DNA of 64,000 nucleotides from Trichosporon coremiiforme (lineage: Eukaryota > Basidiomycota > Tremellomycetes > Trichosporonales > Trichosporonaceae): the NCBI GenBank assembly GCA_039545355.1, contig BCJJ01000002.1, positions 1,017,956 through 1,081,955 of the forward strand, given 5' to 3'. A program made the translations under genes and the position numbers. Of the stretch, positions 22,892-32,275 are shown piece by piece. The notes under the pieces were generated by a model. The model had not been told where the DNA came from. It made no database searches and worked only from the letters and a program-made list of their open reading frames with translations. Position 1 is the first letter of the stretch. Each line of letters starts with the position of its first letter.

Positions 22892-23436
22892 GGCGCGTGT
22901 ATCCTGGAGCGACTTGTGTGTGAGGAGGAGAATGGATTGAGTTTTAAGTGGTCGCCGGGTCACCGTGGATAAGAGGAAGGGACGCTTGTGCATCTCTGGC
23001 CTGTCCTGGACTCGCTCCGGACGCCTATGATGCCTTGCACACTCGAGGGAGAGGTTTGAACGCTGGACCTTCAGGCTGGTGAGGCGGGAGTGGCACCGAT
23101 GCACGCAGATGCGAGGTGCGCAGGTGTGTGTTGGTGCGGGAGTGCGTCGCCTGTCGGCGTCTCGTGGCCGTCCTTCCAGTATTTACTCCCCTCCTGACTT
23201 CCGGCGTCAGTGTGAGGTTTAGTAGGTTCTCAGTGCTCTTTGCAAGTCTTCGATATTGTGTGGAACGATGAACGCAGCGTGCTCGAGATGTCGAACTGAA
23301 GCTAAACTTCGAGCTTCATAACTCCCATCACCCTAATCACTGCCCGCTTGAAACATTTTCAGTTTCCGATCTGACTTCTTGCCATCGGGCTCTCAAGTGC
23401 CGTCACTCCGCAACAGACTCGCGAGCGTAAGCTTGC
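22892..23436. other. Intergenic spacer in the BTB cluster
   Basis: About 545 bases with no supported gene. A 97-codon minus-strand frame overlaps the region but has no homology to the cluster and is probably chance. Confidence 0.55.
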
Positions 23437-23907
23437 TCATTCATACGCTTCGACGCAGCAATGGGAGCTTACCTGTGCGGTTGACACATGGCCTTTGAAC
23501 GTCGCCTCGGCACAGGTAATCTTCTTTAGGGAAACGGAGGTCTGCAAGAGGGCCCAGAAATAGGGTGCAGGAATGTGACGGTACAAGGGGTAGGAGATCT
23601 TGTCTTCTGCGATAATACACTCGTCACAGCCCTTGACGTCGTCGATATTGGCGCAGAAGAGGAAGTCGCAGATGCCCCAGAGCTGGTTTTTGGCGCGCTT
23701 CGCTGCAATGAATCTCTCGAGCATCTTGATGGGGCCGGGGCAGTCGTACTCAGTGAGGAAGTGGTGGATGAAAACGACGCGCATGACGAGCTCGCCATTG
23801 GGAGTGTTAAGCGACCCATCAAACCAGCTCTGGTCGTTGGAGATGGAGATGAATTCCTCAGGGTGCTTGGGAGTCGATAGGACAGGAGCTTCTTTGTTAT
23901 CCGCCAT
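23437..23907 (-). CDS. Shortened BTB-like paralog D, core of domain missing
   Basis: A single open frame of 156 codons from the chosen ATG at 23907 (an in-frame ATG also exists at 23979). Only parts of the family remain. EEFISISNDQSWF resembles the first BTB strand pair; then the frame jumps to LVMRVVFIHHFLTEYDC, which matches the AYIRLVAFLRKYDC segment of paralog C. The roughly 55 residues between them in B and C, which form most of the BTB core, are absent. A diverged tail follows (CANIDDVKGCDECII, then PAPYFWALLQ). It may be a degenerating copy or a remodelled protein with only the C-terminal half. The frame is intact, so I list it as coding with limited confidence. Confidence 0.45.
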   Translation of the reverse strand: MADNKEAPVLSTPKHPEEFISISNDQSWFDGSLNTPNGELVMRVVFIHHFLTEYDCPGPIKMLERFIAAKRAKNQLWGICDFLFCANIDDVKGCDECIIAEDKISYPLYRHIPAPYFWALLQTSVSLKKITCAEATFKGHVSTAQVSSHCCVEAYE

Positions 23908-24679
23908 CGTGATGATGCTGATGGTGGTCATGTGCTGGTGAGAAGGACAACGCGACGTGGCAGAGGCCAGCAATGTCATAGGGAGCCCAGACAGGCTACC
24001 TGCTTCCTTTCTCCTCGCGCAGCAGAGTTAGACATGATCAGCAGCGCCGCCACCCGGCCAAACGGTGTTGGAATCCAAGTCGCTGGATGCACGAGTAACG
24101 ATGTGACTCGCAGCGCGACTAGACAGAACTGATCGATTGAGATGGGGTTGCATAGAGTGGACAGGCGGCCGTTTATATATCTACCGGCAACTAGAGAACA
24201 ATAAGGCTAGCTGCAGGCTGTCGGAAGGTGCCGGGGACGCCGAGAATGTGTGTAAGAAGCATGTCCTTGACGAGAACAATACAACGACAAAATGGGGGTA
24301 CTGCTGAGCACCGGGGCGACGGGCAAGAAATCACGTGGTTTCCAACAGTATATAAGCAGGGTCACGACCCCTGTTGGAAAACGACATGCTCGAGTGGAGG
24401 TCCATGCTCCATTGTTCTATTGTTCCATTGTTTGTAGTGTGGCCCGAGGGTAAGGCAGCCTACACGCTGTTCTCATGCTGTTCTTGTGACATATATACAT
24501 CAGTATGAGCTCTATGCATCCACACCATTCACCTCCCATAATATCATCATCCCACCGGTGGCAATTATCAAACTGCCACCCGGTCGCAGCTATCGCGCTG
24601 CCCTACGATCGCTCGATATCAGCCAGCCTCAAAAGCTGACGTACCCCAGCACTCAACAGCACATCGCAATGTTCAGTTC
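23908..24679. other. Intergenic region with TATA-like sites
   Basis: Contains TATATA-type sites near 24171-24180 (minus-strand sense, possibly for paralog D) and 24349-24356 (TATATAAG). The second lies in the loop of an inverted repeat with arms TTTCCAACAG and CTGTTGGAAA. No gene follows it on the plus strand other than the tRNA, so its purpose is unclear. Confidence 0.5.
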
Positions 24680-24773
24680 TCTTCGCTAGTATATCGGTTA
24701 GTATAATCGCCTCTCAAGAGAGAGATTCATCCAAGGATCGCGATAGAGCAGGGTTCGACTCCCTGGCGGAGAA
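24680..24773 (+). tRNA. tRNA-Glu(CTC) with a 22-nt intron
   Basis: The acceptor TCTTCGC (24680-24686) pairs with GCGGAGA (24766-24772) with one T.G pair. The D arm contains TAGTATATCGGTTAG and the T arm is CAGGG/CCCTG around TTCGACT. The anticodon stem ATCGC/GCGAT closes a loop CTCTCA...C with anticodon CTC, which reads GAG. The 22 bases between positions 37 and 38 are a typical nuclear tRNA intron. A T5 run follows directly. Confidence 0.92.
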
Positions 24774-24776
24774 TGC

Positions 24777-24781
24777 TTTTT
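24777..24781 (+). terminator. RNA polymerase III terminator of tRNA-Glu
   Basis: Five consecutive T beginning four bases after the tRNA 3' end, the standard Pol III stop signal. Confidence 0.8.
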
Positions 24782-25042
24782 GAACTTTGCGGTAGGTAAA
24801 GAAACGGTGGTTGGAAGTGGGCGGACGGATGGTTGTTGACAGCTCGGGCTGTCGAAGAAGATTTGAAGATACTGGGCCAGGATCCAGATTATCGCGTGTT
24901 CAGGGGTTTCCCGCGTGTAAACCCTGAGTGGCAAATTTGGTCCCGCAGTCAGTCACGTGCCGACGAGATTTCTGACGTTCGTTAGTCTTCACGAAGTTGT
25001 AAGGACGATCGAGCAGCAAAGGGCTGCACCACTACACCAACG

Positions 25043-26905
25043 ATGAGACTCGACGCGACAGATCTGCGATACATTACACCGGACGAGTTCCGCGTGCTCT
25101 CAGCTGTGGGTTGAGGCTGAGATATCTGCAACTGACGCATTAGACTGAGGTCGGCTCGAAGAACCATGAGGTCGTTCCCACACCCCTGATCGCGCAGCTG
25201 TCCGGCATCACGGGCGGACAGGTCAACAAGCTGCTCGGCGGGCTCGCGAAGCGTAACCTTGTTGCGCGCGTGCAGGGAGCGAAGTATGACGGATACCGCC
25301 TCACCTACGGTGGTCTCGACTACCTCGCCCTGCGCACCTTCGTGAAGCGCAAGCCGCCCTCGGTCAGTGCGGTTGGCCAGAAGATCGGTGTCGGAAAGGA
25401 GTCAGACATCTACATCGTCCAGGGAGAGACGGCGGAGGAAGCTGTCGAGAAGCGTGTCCTGAAGCTTCAGCGGTGAGTGCAGGGGTCTCATAGCTAGAAG
25501 TCGCTTGGCTGTAGCTGACGTGCAGACTGGGACGTATCTCGTTCCGCTCGATCAAGCACAAGCGCGACTACCTCGGCAAGCGTGCGTCCGCGTCGTGGAT
25601 GTACATGTCTCGCCTTGCTGCGCAAAAGGAGTTCGCATTCATGAAGGTGCTCTACGACCACGGCTTCCCTGTGCCGACGCCAATCGACCAGGCGCGTCAC
25701 TGCATCGTCATGAGCTACGTCGACTCGCGCCCGATGCGTGCCGTGCACAGCGTGCCAGACGTTGCCGGCCTCTACGGACAGCTAATGGAGATGATCATGC
25801 GGTTCGCGCGCGCGGGTCTGATCCACGGCGACTTCAACGAGTTCAACATTCTGATCAAGCGCAAGACGTACGAGCCGATCGTCATCGACTTCCCCCAGAT
25901 GGTGTCGACACGGCACGAGAACGCAGAGTACTTCTTCACGCGCGACGTCAACTGCATCCGGAAATTCTTCCGCAAGCGCTTCCGCTTCGAGGGCGAGAGC
26001 TGGCCCGTCTGGGCCGATGTGCTCGAGGAGGAGCGCGCGGCGGACGAGGCGGAGAAGAAAATGGCGCAGACTAAGGCTGAGACACCGGCTGGCGAGGGAG
26101 AAGGTCAGGCGGACGCTACGGAAGGAGAAGACCCTAAGGCGGTGACGGAGCAGGACGCCGAAGGCTCCGACGAGGAGGAGCAGCCTGTTCGGTTGCGGCT
26201 AGACCTCGAGGTCGAGGCCAGTGGGTTCGGAAGGGCGATGCAGAGGGAGCTGGAAGACGTGAGTCCGGGTGTTTCCCCTTGGTGTGCGTTGGAACGAGCT
26301 AACCGGAACAGTACATGGTGGACGTTGGAGAGATGCCCACTGCCGAACAAATTGCCGCAGGTAGCGGATCAGAGGACGAGGACAGCGACGACGAGGAAGA
26401 TGAGGAATACGAGAGCGATGAGGAGGAAGAGGAGAGCGGAGAGGAGGACGAGGCAGAGGAGCAGGTGGGCGAGCTGACTGAGACCAGCCCTGAAGACGCT
26501 GAGGCTGCTACCTCTGCTCGCTTGGAGAAGCTTCGCATCCACCGGGCCCTTGGAAACGACGGCGACCCGGATGACCCTGAGCCTGAGCCTGAGCCGCTTT
26601 GGTCTGAGGAGGAAGAGGAGGAGTCTGACTCTGACGCCGACTCTGACGACTCGACCGGTGTTGCACAGTCCGACTACACGCAGTACGTTCGTGCGCCTCG
26701 CCAGCGACCGGCACGCATGAATGTCTCGAAGCTCGGACGGGTGGACGAACTCAAGGCGACAGTGGCGAACGACCTGGAACGGCAGCGAAGATCGCAGGCC
26801 AGGGGAAGCAGCACCAAGGCCAAGGTCGGAAACCAGAAGGGTCACAAGTGGAAGACGAACGCCAAGCACGTCGCAAAGGGCGCAGCGGCGGCTGGTACCT
26901 GGTGA
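25043..26905 (+). CDS. RIO2: RIO2 atypical protein kinase (40S maturation)
   Basis: Four exons, 25043-25105, 25144-25472, 25526-26258 and 26312-26905, encode 572 residues. The N-terminal winged helix (RLDATDLRYITPDEFRVLSA onwards) is specific to RIO2. The kinase core has the glycine loop GVGKESDIYIV, the Lys in VLKLQRLGRISFR (about K128), the catalytic loop LIHGDFNEFNIL (D233) and the metal-binding IDFPQ (D252); all catalytic residues are present. The C-terminal half is very acidic and ends in a basic stretch. RIO2 is an ATPase/kinase that accompanies pre-40S particles from the nucleolus to the cytoplasm and is released during late 20S rRNA processing. PNO1, another pre-40S factor, lies in the same window at 40.7 kb. 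Confidence 0.96.
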
Positions 26906-27411
26906 TCTAGTGGGCTGGCGAGGAATGCGGCTCAATCCTGGTCCCTTTGTGTATACGCCGTTGTGTAGATGCACGCATTTGTTTGGAACAGTCGGACGGT
27001 GCGCTCAGCGTCGCTCGACGTCACGGACTGACGAGTCTTGCTGATTAGCACGGCGCTAGAAGGGCCAGCAGGGAATGTGACGCGCGCGTTGTGTACTAAC
27101 ACACTCACCCCGCCGTACGGACTGTCGCTCGAACTGCGATTGCCTAGGCTACGGGGCCAACCGGGCCACCGCGAAATGAGCGCAACCATCCAGCGATCCT
27201 CCTCATCATCTCTCGTCTTCTCCACATCTCCCATCCCCCTTGCTTCTTCCCTGCTCCCCTTATCTTCTACCCTCACGCTCTCTTTTGCTCGCTTACCCCA
27301 AGACTCTTTAATCCTCAAGTCAACCTACTACTCCCACTGCACACGATATCTGACTTTGTTTTCAACTACACAGCTCTGCACTCGCACAGCTCTTCAACCT
27401 TCCTCGTTAAT
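26906..27411. other. Intergenic region
   Basis: Holds the 3' end of RIO2 and, from about 27180, a strongly pyrimidine-rich stretch typical of fungal promoters and 5' leaders before the next start at 27412. No gene seen. Confidence 0.6.
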
Positions 27412-28898
27412 ATGAGCGTTCAGACTGCCTCAAACAACACCGGTGGTCGGTCCACACACGTAAGTGACCCTGCCACTGCCACTGCCTTCCCTCTGCGACG
27501 CCCCGGTTGACGAGAACAGCCCCCCGCACACAGCAGCCCCACCAACTCCATCAACATCCACTGGCAATCGAGCACCGAGCAGTGGAAGAGCACCGTCTCG
27601 TTCGACCCCTGGCAGCCCAGCCCTCTCGATCCCGTGGTCGACCAGCGGACCACCAACACTCTGAACTTCGGCGCTCCCCACGTAAGCCTCAAAGGTAACT
27701 CGTTCTCGTTCTCGGCCAAGGCGACAGAGGTCGATCGTTATTCCCTCTCCCGCGGCCCCAACGCTGCCATGCTGGAGCAAGAGCGCAGCATTCGCGCGGC
27801 GCTTTGCGGCCTTCCCTACCCTTCTCATGACGCGAACCGGACCTATTTCCCCAAGTCCACGCATGGAACGCAGGGCGACCGTGACTACCCGATGCCCATC
27901 GGCTACGGCTCCATTTGGGCTCCGAAGAAGGAAGACGGAGTGAACACTCGTTCTCGCTCTCCCTTCTTAACTCACGCCGAGCTGTCTCACTTGCCACCCA
28001 AGCCCTGCGACCCTCCTCCTTCGTACGTCGATAAGCCTCAGGTACAGGAATGGCCTGCTCTCGGCGAGACCAAGTCCACTCCTCCCTCCAAGTGGCCCTC
28101 TTCCAGCTGCGACACCTCGGCGTCTTCTAAGACCACCACTCAGTACAGCGACGTTGCCACCGATGCACCGCTCACCGAGACCAAGTCGAGCGACACTATT
28201 CGCGCCAACAAGTGGGGCAACCCGGGCAAGATGGCTGATGCTGCCAAGGCCAAGGTCGTCGCCCCTAAGCCCATCCGCGTGAGCATGGGATCGAGGAGGT
28301 CCCACAGCCAAGCCAACAACGTTTAGGATGCTTCTGGCTCGCGCCGGACCTCAGCTGTCTCCAAGAGCTCTTCCGGCCGTGAGCCGCCTTCTACCTCGGG
28401 CAACCGCAAGTTGAGCATCGCCTCGACGGCCAGCACCTCGTCCAGCGACAAGTGCGTCAAGGGCCTACCAATCCAGCGACAGGCCTCGGATAGCAGCAAC
28501 CCCGACGCCAGCAACCCCCCTTCCACTTCTCACACGCCTCGCCCGGCGCCGGACGCCATTGACGCCTTCCACCTCGTTGCCACTGGTGATGCCGGGGCGC
28601 TGTCGCGGTCCAAGACCGACCACATTCTCAAGTCTGCACGCATCCACGCCGACCTCAACCTTGCTTATGCCACTATGCTCGGTAACCACCTGACCCTCCG
28701 AAAAATGGCTCAAGAGCGACTCGACAAGAACGAGTCTTGTGAAGAGTGAGCCTTCCCTCCCGACCCTAGCTGACGCGCAGTCTTGAGTTCCTCCTCCAGG
28801 CCGGAGCCGACCAGCTCGACTCGCTCCAGGCGAATCTTGAACTTGTGAACCGGATTCGCGACGGCGAAGTTCAGGCTGCCCTGAGCCAGTTTGAGTAG
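27412..28898 (+). CDS. Orphan serine-rich protein, function unknown
   Basis: Four exons, 27412-27459, 27520-28278, 28327-28745 and 28781-28898, encode 447 residues. The third exon continues the second in the same frame past a TAG at 28324-28326; that stop lies inside a 48-bp intron with a perfect GTGAGC donor and TTTAG acceptor, so the gene is intact. The N-terminal part has an aromatic stretch (INIHWQSSTEQWKSTVSF, DPWQPSPLDP). The middle is S/T/P/K-rich and probably disordered. The C-terminal part is helical (ARIHADLNLAYATMLGNHL, LANLELVNRIRDGEVQ). I recognise no domain, signal peptide or membrane segment. Confidence 0.65.
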
Positions 28899-29521
28899 AG
28901 CGGACGACGGACTTTTACCGCCAAACTTACTCTACGCCGTCAGTAAAGAACATGTACCTCCGTCCCCTTAACTTAGGTAGCATCGTAGACGATTTGACGA
29001 TATGCATGACCGTTACTTATTCAAACTTGCTGCCAGCGTTGGCGAGCGTTGCAGGTCGGAGAGTGTAGAGTTCCCGCGCTGGAGAGACTGGTTAGGGTGG
29101 TTGCGAGCCACTCAGGTCGGTAGCAACTGGCGCGAGGCACTACTCCGCCCACAGAGAGTCGCTCGGTCAGCTGATTTCAGTGCTCCCAGTTCAAGTCAGT
29201 CAACTCAGTCAGGTGTCAGTCAAGTCAGTCAGGTCAACCAAGCCGCAACAAGTGCAATAAGATGGCTGCAGGCAGAAACAAAATGCACACGATATGATGT
29301 CTAAGATACAAGTCTAAGATGAGACGTACGTCCTCAGACGGCAGTAATGAATCAACCAGTTGACCACGACGATGCCGTTGATTAAGTGCGGATGTGGATT
29401 ATTGGTAGTTTGGGTTGGTCGTGAGAATGATGCGTGGCAAGGGGGTGTGTGCAGTTGCAATTACGTCTTTAAAAGATGAGATGATACTTGGAGAAAAGAG
29501 GAAAAGGGTTTACAACTGCGC
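28899..29521. other. Convergent intergenic region with GTCA repeats
   Basis: Lies between the 3' ends of the orphan gene and the sugar transporter. From 29192 to 29239 the motif GTCAGTCA and its variants recur several times. No coding exon is seen. Confidence 0.6.
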
Positions 29522-32091
29522 TTAGGCCTTGTTGTGGGCGAGGTCCTCGGAGGATCCCGTGGCCGTGTTGGGGACGGTGTCGTCGGCGCTGTCGTACACG
29601 TGCTTCTCGCCCGCGGTGGGGGGAAGGCTCGTGTCGACGCCGTTCTCGACGTCCTTGCCCGTGTTGCGGTTGTTGTGCAGGTCGTAGCGGTCGGTCATGA
29701 CCTCGATCTGGTGGTCGGTGAGCTTGGGGAGCTCCTTGGCGACAATAGTGGGGCGGCGGCCGACAGCGTGCGAGTGCGCGTACAGGACATCGAACTCCTC
29801 GAGCGAGCGACCAGACGTCTCAGGGTAGAAGAAGTAGATGAAGGGGAGGAAGATGATGTTGGCCATGGCGAAGAGGAAGAAGGTCCACGAGTTGATCGAA
29901 GCCGTCATTGTAGGAAGGACCTGGACGACGAGGAAGTTGCAGATCCAGTTGGTCATGGTCGAAACGGCGTTGGCGTGGGTACGGACGGGCATCGAGTTGA
30001 GCTCGGCGGGGTACAGCCAGGGAAGGGGGAGCCAGGTGGCACCGAAGAAGGCGATGAAGAGGAAGAGTCCGAAGGCGGCACCCTTGGCGTTCTGGGGACC
30101 ACCGGCGAGGAGACACGCCCAGGTGATGAACATGGAGCCGGCCTGGCCGAAGGTACCGATGAAGAACAGCTTGCGGCGACCAACCTTCTCGACAAGCAGG
30201 AAGGACATGAGGGCGAAGATCATGTAGACGACAGAGAGGACACCACCGAGGATGAGCGGGAGCTGGCCCTCGAGACCGATCTGGTTGCGGAACAGAATGG
30301 TCGAGTAGTAGATGACGGCGTTGCAGCCTCCGATCTGCTGGAAGAGCTGGGTCGAGGCACCGACAAGCATACGAGTCATGTTCTGGTTCTTGCCTTGGAT
30401 GAAGAGGGCGCGGGCGCCGGTGGACATGTTCTCCTGGGCCTCGAGCGAGTGAGCGAGGCGGGTCTTGGCCTCGATCGCAACCTCGTCGTCGGTGGTGCGG
30501 TTCTCGAGCGCGGCAAGGACGCGGGTGGCCTCAGCGTCGTAGCCGTGACGGAGGAGCCAACGGGGCGACTCGGGGAGGACGAGGACACCAGCCATGAGGA
30601 CGATGGCGAAGAAGATCTGGAACGCGATGGGGAAACGCCACGAGACCGAAGTGTCAACGTACGAGAGACCGAAGTCGAGCCAGTACGCGATGACGGTTCC
30701 GACGGCAACAGTGGAAGCCTCCATACAGATGAGGAAACCACGGTTGTGCGCCTTCGAAGTCTCGGCAATCCACGAGGGGACGGTGGCAGTGTTGGCGCCG
30801 TTTCCGAGACCAGTGATGACACGGCCGATGATGAACTGAACGAAACCGCCAACGTTGCCGCGGCCAGAGCTGTCACCGGGGCCGAAAGCACAGACCGTGA
30901 TGATGGTACCGATGATCATGATGAGTCCACCGACGAGCATCATGCGGCGACGGCCCATGCGCTCACCGACGATGAAGGCGCCCATGGCGCCGAAGAAACA
31001 GCCGACCTCATAGACGGCAGTGACGGTACCCTGGATGGTACCTCCGTGGACGTCGTCGACGGCGTGCTGCTTGGTGGCGGGAAACTCGCGGTTGAACTGC
31101 TCGGCACCGATGATACCGGACATGAGACCCTGATCTGTTCAGTCAGCATGGGCTGCATTTTCGAATTTTTCCGGCGGCGGGCAGTTACCCGCAAGAAGCG
31201 AGCGAAATGAGATCTGGTGACATCCCGCGCGGTGGAGGGGCAGAGGATTCTTGTGATGCAAAAGTAAAAGTGGAGGCGCATCATGGGAGTCATTGAGGCT
31301 CAGGAACTGATCGCCGGCCATTTCACCGGCGGGCTTAACCGGTCCCCATTGACAGTGAAAACATGAGCATGTGCTGCCACCTGCCTCACAGTTGCTGCGA
31401 AACGGGGACCTAGACTAGAACATAGCCGAATGCCGTAGCCGTGACATTGCCATGACCGTGGAAAATGTGCTCCCAAAGAGCTCGCCGTACATCCGACAAA
31501 CTCAATGACGCGCTACTCGGCGATCTCCCCAGTGTTCCTCTGCGGATCCTGCGGCATGCTCTCAAAAACCAGCCACGGCCGATCTCGGCACCCGCTCCAC
31601 AAAGGAACATCTCGCCCATACGGTCCAGATCGCCAGTATCCTTTGGTGAAAGCTCGCTCTCGACGTCACACGAGGGTGTGACCGAGAGCTCGCTCCACCT
31701 GACCACGGCTCGCCAAGCCGGCGGGAGTGACGATTCCCGCAAATAATGAAACGCAGGCCGCTAAACTCCGAGAAAGGCTAGAAGGGCGATCGTGGCGTCC
31801 GCAAATGAATGAATGGCAAGGGGCCGCGAACGATGGGAATGCGATGGAAGAGTAGGGGGATGAAGAGCCCGCGGTAAACTGTGCCAGAGCAACAGCGATC
31901 CTGCGATCGCTGGCTGCTGGCCGGTAGCTGGAGGAAAAAAGGTACTCACCATAACCGAAAAGAGCGAAACCGACGGTACCAGTGGCAACAACAGCGGCCA
32001 GAAGGGCGTTGCCCGTCAGGCCGGCATAGCTGGGGACGCCGCCCTGGGCGAGCTTGGCGATCGACTTCTCGTTGTTCTGATTGATCATCAT
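29522..32091 (-). CDS. MFS sugar transporter (sugar porter family)
   Basis: Two exons, 32091-31950 and 31134-29522, encode 584 residues. The junction restores FGYDQGLMSGIIG, the hallmark first-helix signature of fungal hexose-type transporters; neither exon alone has it, which supports this splice. Further signatures are GERMGRRRMML (loop 2-3), PESPRWLL (after helix 6), YYSTILF (helix 7) and PAELNSMPVRTHANAVS with ETSGRSLEEFD near helix 12. The cytosolic tail is acidic and polar. It is a proton-coupled or facilitative sugar carrier in the plasma membrane; the exact sugar cannot be read from sequence. The intron (31135-31949) is 815 bp, more than ten times the typical intron here. A TATA-type site lies about 175 bp upstream of the start. 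Confidence 0.92.
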
Positions 32092-32266
32092 CTTGTGATG
32101 AGGAGAGCGGGTGTCGGGAGGGAAAAGGAGTAGGGAATAGTTGTCGTTTGACTCTGGAGCAGGTGTCGAGGCTCGAGTTCGATGGGTCGTGCAATGAAGT
32201 GTGGGGTGCAACCGACCGAGTCAAGAAAGATAGACGGGAAACAAAGAGCAAGACCGACTGCGCGCT

Positions 32267-32275
32267 CCTTTATAT
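32267..32275 (-). promoter_or_regulatory. TATA-type site of the sugar transporter
   Basis: Minus-strand ATATAAAGG lies about 175 bases upstream of the transporter ATG. Position and sequence fit a core promoter; no start-site data are available. Confidence 0.5.

Noticed and set aside
28324..28326. In-frame TAG in the orphan gene as a nonsense mutation
   Set aside because: It lies at the end of a canonical GT-AG intron (28279-28326) whose removal keeps the frame.
29534..31210. 558-codon plus-strand frame opposite the sugar transporter
   Set aside because: It is the antisense shadow of a GC-rich, codon-biased gene: acidic low-complexity translation and no domain.
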